A stretch of 11,957 bases of DNA, from the NCBI RefSeq assembly GCF_001557115.1, contig NZ_LSKQ01000052.1:1-11957 (forward strand), written 5' to 3'. Numbering within the stretch: the stretch's first letter is position 1; every line of letters begins with the position of its first letter. Made by a program: the position numbers and the translations under genes. The notes beneath the pieces were generated by a model that did not search any database, had not been told where the DNA came from, and worked only from the letters and a program-made list of their open reading frames with translations. The DNA is from Erythrobacter sp. CCH5-A1. Lineage in GTDB: Bacteria; Pseudomonadota; Alphaproteobacteria; Sphingomonadales; Sphingomonadaceae. Positions 7,258 through 11,957 of this stretch are shown here, piece after piece.

Positions 7258-7642
7258 CGTCTTTCACCTCGACCAATCGGCCTGCTTCAACTTCGGTTTC
7301 GATCTGGTCCTCGCCCAGCTCAAGCATGATGCTGGCCGCCTTGCGATAGACCTTCAGCTCCGCCGCACTCAGGTTCGCCTTGTCGCTCTTGGCGAAGGCA
7401 AACACGAATATGGCCCGCTCGCTCGAGCGGAAGATCAGGATCGAGCGATACCCGCCCGACTTGCCTCCGCCCTGGCGCGCGATGCGCTGTTTGATGAGGC
7501 CGCTGCCAAGATCGGCATCGATCAGGCCGGTCTCTGCCCGATGCACGGCATCAGCAAGCGTGGCATCGCTGATTTTTTCCTTTGCCGCGAACTTGGCGAA
7601 CCAGCGGTTGGCGTAGATGCGGATGCGCGGGTTCTCAGTCAT
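7244..7642 (-). CDS. RelE/ParE-superfamily toxin (COG4737-like)
   Basis: A 132-residue protein from ATG 7642. The conserved core is KQRIARQGGGKSGGYR (51-66), a beta strand (SILIFR), and FAFAKSDKANLS (81-92), which together mark the RelE-like toxin group usually paired with Xre antitoxins. RelE relatives inhibit growth, mostly by cutting mRNA on the ribosome; the exact target of this subgroup is not shown by the sequence. The C-terminal tail (about 105-132) is acidic. ATG 7642 overlaps the stop of the upstream integrase gene by 8 bp (ATGACTGA). An in-frame upstream start at 7663 would add seven residues that do not fit the family. It is co-transcribed with the integrases and followed by the antitoxin with a 14-bp overlap. 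Confidence 0.92.
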   Translation of the reverse strand: MTENPRIRIYANRWFAKFAAKEKISDATLADAVHRAETGLIDADLGSGLIKQRIARQGGGKSGGYRSILIFRSSERAIFVFAFAKSDKANLSAAELKVYRKAASIMLELGEDQIETEVEAGRLVEVKDDEQG

Positions 7643-8876
7643 GCAGCAACGGCCCACTATCATACTTGGTGTTACGGCTCAATGAATATGAGCCGCTCAT
7701 GTTTTGCTCGATCAGGTCGCCGATGCGCTGCGCTGCCTCGATGACATGACCATCGTCAAGGTGAGCGTAGCGGGTCGTCGTGCGCACATCGGCATGGCCC
7801 AGCAGCTTGCCGATCATCGGCAGAGTTTCCGAATGGGCGGCGGCGTGGCTGGCAAAGCTGTGCCGCAGATCGTGGATGCGGACGCCGTGTAGCCCCGCCT
7901 CGTCACGCAGCTTGCTCCAAAGGTTGCCGATGTCGGTAATCGGGCGCTGGGTGGCCAGGTTCCAGAAGACATAGCGTTGCTTCTCCCGGCGCGGCAGCGC
8001 GTGGAGGATCGTGGCTGCCGCCTCGGCCAGCCAGACCGTGCGCGGGCCGGTCTTGCTGTCGGTCAGCAGCAAGCGCCGCCCTCGTACTTCGCTCCATTTG
8101 AGGCATGCAATCTCCGACTTACGGCAGCCGGTCAGGATCAAAAGGCTGATTGCCGCGCAATGCAGCGGGAAGGTTTTGCCGTGCCGGTAAAGCACTTCGC
8201 CGATCCGCCTGAACTCCTGATCGGACAGGAAGCGCTCGCACTTCCGCCCCTTGTTCTTGCGGATGTAGAGACAGGGGTTCGAGCCTTCGGGCCGAACGCC
8301 CCATTGCTCGGCCTTGTTGAACATGGCGCGCAGGATTTCACTGCAGCGATTGGCCGCGCCAGGTCCGCCCGTGTTGGTGATCCGATTGAACCATTCCTGC
8401 ACATGGCGTTCCTCGATCTCGTCGAGGAACAGGCCTTCGAAGGCCCGGTCGAGGTATTTCCGCTTGTAGTAGCGGTGGGTGTAGAGCGTGGACGGTTTCC
8501 ACTTAGGCGATACGCGCTCCCAATAGGTCTTGAGAAAGTCGCGGTAGGACGGAACCTTGCGCAGCCGTTTGCGCTCCTCTGCCGGATTGTCGCCGGTCTG
8601 AGCACGGAGCAGGACGCGGCGCGCAACATCCTTTGCCTGCGCACGGCTGAGCACCTTGGCATTGCCGATCGTCACGGTGCGGGTGCGCCCTTCCATCCGC
8701 GCCTGGACGATGTAAACCTTGCGCCCGCTGGCATAATGCCGCGTCCCGAAGCCGGGCAGTTCGCGGGTCCAGCAGGTTTTGCGCAGTTCACCCAGGCCAC
8801 CGCACTTGCCGATAACATGGAGCCGGAGACTGCCCAGTTCCTCAGCGACGATCCCCCTTAGGGTCAGCGCGTTCAT
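7635..8876 (-). CDS. Tyrosine recombinase/integrase (second of tandem pair)
   Basis: A 413-residue site-specific recombinase with the full catalytic set: R252 (TGCRKSEI), K275 (TDSKTG), H335 and R338 (HDLRHSFAS), H361 (LLGHAD) and nucleophile Y370 (TRYAHL). The N-terminal domain (about 35-100, ELPGFGTR...) matches the arm-type DNA-binding region of phage- and island-type integrases (DUF4102-like). It is followed by a SAM-like core-binding domain (about 108-210). The C-terminal extension after Y370 is about 43 residues. Its ATG at 8876 overlaps the stop of the preceding integrase by 4 bp (ATGA). It catalyses excision and integration of DNA between attachment sites, probably of this island. Length and motifs suggest an intact enzyme. 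Confidence 0.95.
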   Translation of the reverse strand: MNALTLRGIVAEELGSLRLHVIGKCGGLGELRKTCWTRELPGFGTRHYASGRKVYIVQARMEGRTRTVTIGNAKVLSRAQAKDVARRVLLRAQTGDNPAEERKRLRKVPSYRDFLKTYWERVSPKWKPSTLYTHRYYKRKYLDRAFEGLFLDEIEERHVQEWFNRITNTGGPGAANRCSEILRAMFNKAEQWGVRPEGSNPCLYIRKNKGRKCERFLSDQEFRRIGEVLYRHGKTFPLHCAAISLLILTGCRKSEIACLKWSEVRGRRLLLTDSKTGPRTVWLAEAAATILHALPRREKQRYVFWNLATQRPITDIGNLWSKLRDEAGLHGVRIHDLRHSFASHAAAHSETLPMIGKLLGHADVRTTTRYAHLDDGHVIEAAQRIGDLIEQNMSGSYSLSRNTKYDSGPLLHD

Positions 8877-10129
8877 TGCCCGACTCCGATCAGGCGCGCG
8901 ATGGAGCCGGATACGCGCTCCGCTGCATCGGCGACGATCTCGTCGGACAGATGCGCATATCTGGTCGTGGTTTCCGCTAGCGCGTGTCCCAGCAGCTTGC
9001 CGATCACCATTAGGGAAATATTGTCGCGGATCGCGACCGAGGCAAAGCTGTGGCGCAGGTCATGCAGCCTCACGTCCGGCAAGGCCGCACGGTTGCGAAT
9101 CTTCGACCAATGGATGCCAAGCGTGATTGGTTTGTCGGGATTGCGAAACGACGGAAACAACAGGCCGGTCGGCTTGCGGTCAGGCAAGGCAGCGATCACA
9201 TCCACGGCCTGCCGGTTGAGATAAAAGATCTTCGCGCCAGTCTTGCTGTCAGACAACATGAGGCGCGGTTCCTGCACCCATTCCCAGCGCAGTTGCTCGA
9301 TCTCGCCGCAACGCGCCCCAGTGTAGACCAGCAGACGGATCGCCGCGACATAGAGCGGCTGCTCGGCCTCATAGTCCCGCAATGCCGTGGCAAGCCGCGC
9401 ATATTCGTGCGGTGATAGAAACCGTTCCATCGGTTTACGCTTGTAACGGGGCGTGCCCTTGCAGGGATTGGAGCCGCGCGGTCGCAGGCCGAGGCGTTCG
9501 GCATAGCCCATCATTACAGAGAACACCGGCAAGGTGCGATTGAACACGCCGGGGCGCTCGACGAAGCTGTCGCGCCAGAACAGGATGTCACCCTTGGCCA
9601 GATCGTCGATCCGCCGGTCGCCGAATGCGCCGAGGATTTCCTTGAAGATGGCGCTCTCGTTGCGCTTTCGGGTCGATGGTTTCCAGTGTCGCGAATAGTC
9701 AGCCCAGAAACGTTCGGCGTAGTCGCGCAGCAAGGGCGCATCGCTCTTCTGTGCAGCTCGTGCCTTCTGACGTGTTGGCAGACCGTCTAGCACGACCTCC
9801 GCCAGTTTCGCCCGCGCGAGGCGGCGGGCCGTGGCAGGCGAGATGTCGCGGGAGGTACCGAGCGACACCCGCCGCAGCTTGCCGCGCTGGCGGAACAGCA
9901 CGAACCAAGTCCGCCTGCCGCCGGGATTTACCCGCAGGCCAAAGCCCGGCAGGTCGATATCCCAATACTCGCGAATGCGCTTGCCCGGTTTGCGCCGGGC
10001 AATGTTGCCGTTGAGCCGAACCCGGTTGGACGGCTTTGCCTTTTCACCAATCCCACGCCCATCACCGGATTGGGGCAGCGAATGATTCGGGGCTTCTTTC
10101 GCTGGTGGCAGATAGCCATTTGCTTGCAT
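8873..10129 (-). CDS. Tyrosine recombinase/integrase (first of tandem pair)
   Basis: A 418-residue recombinase with all catalytic residues: R273 (TGARCGEI), K296 (SDSKTG), H356 and R359 (HDLRHSFAS), H382 (LLGHAL) and Y391 (TRYAHL). About 50 N-terminal residues are basic and low-complexity. They precede an arm-binding domain (about 54-120, DLPGFGLRV...) and a core-binding domain (about 132-230). It shares the domain order and many catalytic-core motifs with the downstream integrase, so the two are paralogues, but the arm and core-binding parts differ clearly. The start ATG 10129 has AGAGGAG nine bases upstream, and that site lies in a small hairpin. The gene is first in the four-gene minus-strand operon and lies 76 bp from the helicase gene, which places the likely attachment site in that gap or at the end of the helicase gene. 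Confidence 0.95.
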   Translation of the reverse strand: MQANGYLPPAKEAPNHSLPQSGDGRGIGEKAKPSNRVRLNGNIARRKPGKRIREYWDIDLPGFGLRVNPGGRRTWFVLFRQRGKLRRVSLGTSRDISPATARRLARAKLAEVVLDGLPTRQKARAAQKSDAPLLRDYAERFWADYSRHWKPSTRKRNESAIFKEILGAFGDRRIDDLAKGDILFWRDSFVERPGVFNRTLPVFSVMMGYAERLGLRPRGSNPCKGTPRYKRKPMERFLSPHEYARLATALRDYEAEQPLYVAAIRLLVYTGARCGEIEQLRWEWVQEPRLMLSDSKTGAKIFYLNRQAVDVIAALPDRKPTGLLFPSFRNPDKPITLGIHWSKIRNRAALPDVRLHDLRHSFASVAIRDNISLMVIGKLLGHALAETTTRYAHLSDEIVADAAERVSGSIARLIGVGQ

Positions 10130-10137
10130 TGATTTGC

Positions 10138-10153
10138 TCCTCTCTGTAGAGGA
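10138..10153 (-). promoter_or_regulatory. Hairpin overlapping the integrase ribosome-binding site
   Basis: On the minus strand, TCCTCT and AGAGGA pair perfectly as a 6-bp stem with a 4-base loop (ACAG). The right arm plus the next base (AGAGGAG) is the Shine-Dalgarno of the integrase gene starting at 10129. In the transcript this stem could hide the site and lower integrase translation. The pairing is seen; the effect is inferred, and a 6-bp stem alone is only moderately stable. Confidence 0.45.
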
Positions 10154-10169
10154 ACAACTTCGCGTAACC

Positions 10170-10181
10170 TATTACTTAATA
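10170..10181. promoter_or_regulatory. Short AT-rich palindrome upstream of the integrase operon
   Basis: TATTACTTAATA is a perfect 5-2-5 inverted repeat in the AT-rich spacer between the helicase stop and the integrase start. It could be an operator, part of the integrase promoter, or a recombinase core site. No promoter hexamers are convincing here. Confidence 0.3.
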
Positions 10182-10205
10182 ATCTCTTTCTGCCGCATGG
10201 CGGCG

Positions 10206-11957
10206 TCAGGAGTGCTTGAACTTGCGCTTGTGCTTGTGTGCGGGCTTTCCCGGCTTGGGCCCATTTCCGGGCTTGGCGAACCCGCGCGCGGGCGGCTTGG
10301 CCTTGACGAAGGCGTTGTCGGCATTGCTGCGCGAGGGGCGCAGCTGGCGGTTGCTGCGGGCCGCCTCGCGCGGGCCGGCGTCGGAGCGCTCGATCCGCAC
10401 CATTTCCTCGTCGCCCTGCGTCTCGCCGGTGCGCGCGGCGGTGGCGGCATATTTTTCGGCCAGCGCGCGCGGGATCTGGAAATAGGTCTCTGCCTGGCCG
10501 ATGCGGATCGCGCCGATCTCGTTCTTGGTGATGTGCCCGCGGCGGCAGATCAGGGGGAGCAGCCAGCGCGGGTCGGCCCCGTCGCTGCGGCCGATATCCA
10601 TCCGGAACCACACCGTGTCCTCGAAGCCGGGGCGGTGGCGTTCCTTGGCCGCCTCGCGCGAATTGGCGTTGATCTCCTCGGGCTCGGGCATCCGCGCGCG
10701 GTGGGCGTGGACGAGCATCGCGGCGATATCCTCGGGCGAGCGTTCGGCGAGCAGGCGCTGGGCGAGCTCGCGGTCGGCCTCGTCGAACTCGGTCGGGGCG
10801 AGGAGCTTTTCCAGCAGCCGCTCGCGGTCGCGCGTCGCGATCATCTCGGGGCCCGGCACGTCCTGCCATTCGGCGGCGATCTGCGCGCGGCCGAGCATTG
10901 CCTCGGTCCGGCGGCGGGCGGAGAAGGGCACGATTAGCACCGCGATCCCCTTGCGCCCCGCGCGCCCCGTGCGGCCCGAGCGGTGCTGGAGCGTCTCGGC
11001 ATCGCGCGGCAGCTCGACATGGATGACAAGGCTCAGCGTCGGCAGGTCGATCCCGCGCGCGGCGACATCGGTCGCAACGCACACCCGCGCGCGGCCATCG
11101 CGCAGCGCCTGCAAGGCCTGATTGCGCTCGGACTGCGAATGCTCGCCCGACAGCGCCACGACCGCAAAGCCGCGCTCCTGCAGGGTCGCGTGGAGGTGGC
11201 GCACCTTCTCGCGGGTGGAGCAGAACAGGATCGCGGTCTCGGCCTCGTGGAAGCGCAGCAGGTTGACCACCGCGTTCTCGACTTCCGGCGGGGAGACGGT
11301 GACGGCCTGATAGGCGATGTCGCCATGCCCGCGGCCGCCTTCGGAAATGGTGGCGATGCGCAGCGCCTCGCGCTGATAGCGCCGCGCCAGCGCCTCGATC
11401 GGGCGCGGCATGGTGGCCGAGAACAGCAGCGTGCGGCGGGTGTCGGGCGTGGCATCGAGGATCGCCTCCAGCTCCTCGCGAAAGCCCATGTCGAGCATCT
11501 CGTCGGCCTCGTCGAGCACCGCGACTGCTAGCCCCGAGAGGTCCAGCGCCCCGCGCTCGAAATGGTCGCGCAGGCGCCCCGGGGTGCCGACCACGATCGC
11601 CGGGCCGGAGTTCAGCACCTTGCGCTCGGCCGAGGGGTTCATGCCGCCCACGCACGTAGCCACACGGGCACCGGTGCGGGCGTAGAGCCATTCGAGCTCG
11701 CGGCTGACCTGCAAGGCAAGCTCGCGCGTGGGGGTGATGACCAGCGCGCGCGGGGCCTCGAGGTAGCCGATCCGCTCGGCCTCGCCGAGCAGTTCGGGCA
11801 CCATCGCCAGACCGAAAGCCACCGTCTTGCCCGAGCCGGTCTGGGCCGAGACGACAAGGTCGCGCCCCGCCGTTTCGGGCTGAAGAACGGCGGCCTGCAC
11901 GCTGGTGGCAGCCTCGTAGCCGCGCTCTTCAAGGGCGGCGGCGATGGGGGCGGGAAG
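10206..11957 (-). CDS. DEAD-box RNA helicase (DeaD/CsdA-like), N-terminus beyond window
   Basis: 583 residues are visible, open to the right edge, so the true start lies outside. GTG 11900 is an internal codon: the Q-motif sequence (RGYEAATSVQ) continues upstream of it. All helicase motifs are present: I AQTGSGKT (38-45), Ia PTRELA, Ib TPGRL, II DEAD (149-152), III SAT (180-182), IV ILFCSTR, V ATDVAARGIDLP and VI HRSGRTGR (325-332). A DbpA-type RNA-binding domain follows at about 447-509 (RRGHITKNEIGAIRIG), the feature of the DeaD/DbpA group. A Lys/Arg/His-rich tail then ends in HKHKRKFKH. It unwinds RNA in ribosome assembly or RNA turnover in the cytoplasm. Base composition is far richer in G and C than the 4.7-6.9 kb region, as expected for the chromosomal flank. 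It is not part of the putative defence operon. Confidence 0.96.
   Translation of the reverse strand, partial: LPAPIAAALEERGYEAATSVQAAVLQPETAGRDLVVSAQTGSGKTVAFGLAMVPELLGEAERIGYLEAPRALVITPTRELALQVSRELEWLYARTGARVATCVGGMNPSAERKVLNSGPAIVVGTPGRLRDHFERGALDLSGLAVAVLDEADEMLDMGFREELEAILDATPDTRRTLLFSATMPRPIEALARRYQREALRIATISEGGRGHGDIAYQAVTVSPPEVENAVVNLLRFHEAETAILFCSTREKVRHLHATLQERGFAVVALSGEHSQSERNQALQALRDGRARVCVATDVAARGIDLPTLSLVIHVELPRDAETLQHRSGRTGRAGRKGIAVLIVPFSARRRTEAMLGRAQIAAEWQDVPGPEMIATRDRERLLEKLLAPTEFDEADRELAQRLLAERSPEDIAAMLVHAHRARMPEPEEINANSREAAKERHRPGFEDTVWFRMDIGRSDGADPRWLLPLICRRGHITKNEIGAIRIGQAETYFQIPRALAEKYAATAARTGETQGDEEMVRIERSDAGPREAARSNRQLRPSRSNADNAFVKAKPPARGFAKPGNGPKPGKPAHKHKRKFKHS

Larger units (their letters stand above)
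1..10205. mobile_element. Probable genomic island arm ending beside the DEAD-box helicase gene
   Basis: Two tandem tyrosine integrases and a toxin-antitoxin module lie immediately next to a housekeeping-type helicase gene. Inward of them are accessory, lower-GC genes resembling a defence locus. This is the usual anatomy of an integrated island, with the integrase at one end. The left end is outside the window, and no pair of direct repeats can be seen, so the extent and even the right boundary are inferred. Confidence 0.4.

Noticed and set aside
6907..7329. Plus-strand open frame with a good-looking ribosome-binding site (GGGGAGGAGGGG)
   Set aside because: It lies antisense to the antitoxin and toxin genes, whose protein motifs are clear; the purine-rich stretch is probably coincidental.
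7977..8861. 294-codon plus-strand open frame
   Set aside because: Antisense of a recombinase with all catalytic residues; GC-rich DNA keeps the opposite strand open.
10134..10937. 267-codon plus-strand open frame
   Set aside because: Antisense of the helicase C-terminal half; no independent motif.
9928..11691. 587-codon minus-strand open frame overlapping helicase and integrase
   Set aside because: Extremely Arg/Ala/Pro/Gly-rich out-of-frame reading of the helicase gene, whose true frame holds every DEAD-box motif.
1..11957. CRISPR arrays, tRNA or rRNA genes
   Set aside because: No regularly spaced repeats, tRNA-like cloverleaf ends or rRNA sequence were seen on reading the window.

Overview
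The window looks like the junction between a GC-rich alphaproteobacterial chromosome and an acquired genomic island. The right end (about 10206 to 11957) is a very GC-rich, chromosomal-looking DEAD-box RNA helicase gene. Its codon use and residue composition resemble Sphingomonadales/Erythrobacteraceae, but that placement is an impression and not a search result. The rest, particularly about 4.7-6.9 kb, is visibly less GC-rich and is accessory in character.

Layout from left to right. (1) A caspase-like (C14) peptidase on the minus strand (1-718) is cut by the window edge. (2) Divergent from it is a tightly packed plus-strand operon: a 364-residue protein of unknown function (821-1915), an 87-residue protein (1908-2171), a classic AAA+ ATPase (2233-3150), a 502-residue helical protein with an acidic tail (3161-4669), a ZorA-like MotA/ExbB-type channel protein with a coiled-coil tail (4666-6087), and a ZorB-like MotB/OmpA-type peptidoglycan-binding stator protein (6087-6809). 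(3) Converging on it from the right is a four-gene minus-strand operon with short overlaps: two full tyrosine recombinases (10129 to 8873, then 8876 to 7635), a RelE/HigB-like toxin (7642-7244) and its Xre-type antitoxin (7257-6928). (4) A 76-bp spacer, holding a hairpin over the integrase ribosome-binding site and a small palindrome, separates the integrase from the end of the helicase gene.

The central locus is the most interesting part. ZorA and ZorB form the membrane motor of the Zorya anti-phage systems. In Zorya the motor is paired with ZorC/ZorD (helicase) or ZorE (HNH nuclease), and none of these is visible here. Instead the motor pair is joined by overlapping or closely spaced genes to an AAA+ ATPase and an unrecognised helical protein, and a caspase-family protease with an intact His/Cys dyad lies divergently 102 bp away. 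A reasonable hypothesis is a Zorya-related defence system in which an ion-driven envelope sensor signals through the AAA+ protein to a protease effector rather than a nuclease. The gene order, motifs and overlaps are seen directly. The defence role, and the caspase belonging to the system, are inferred. Two 9-base G/C homopolymers, one in the caspase start and one inside the 502-residue protein, are possible slippage sites. The integrases and the toxin-antitoxin pair probably mobilise and stabilise the island.
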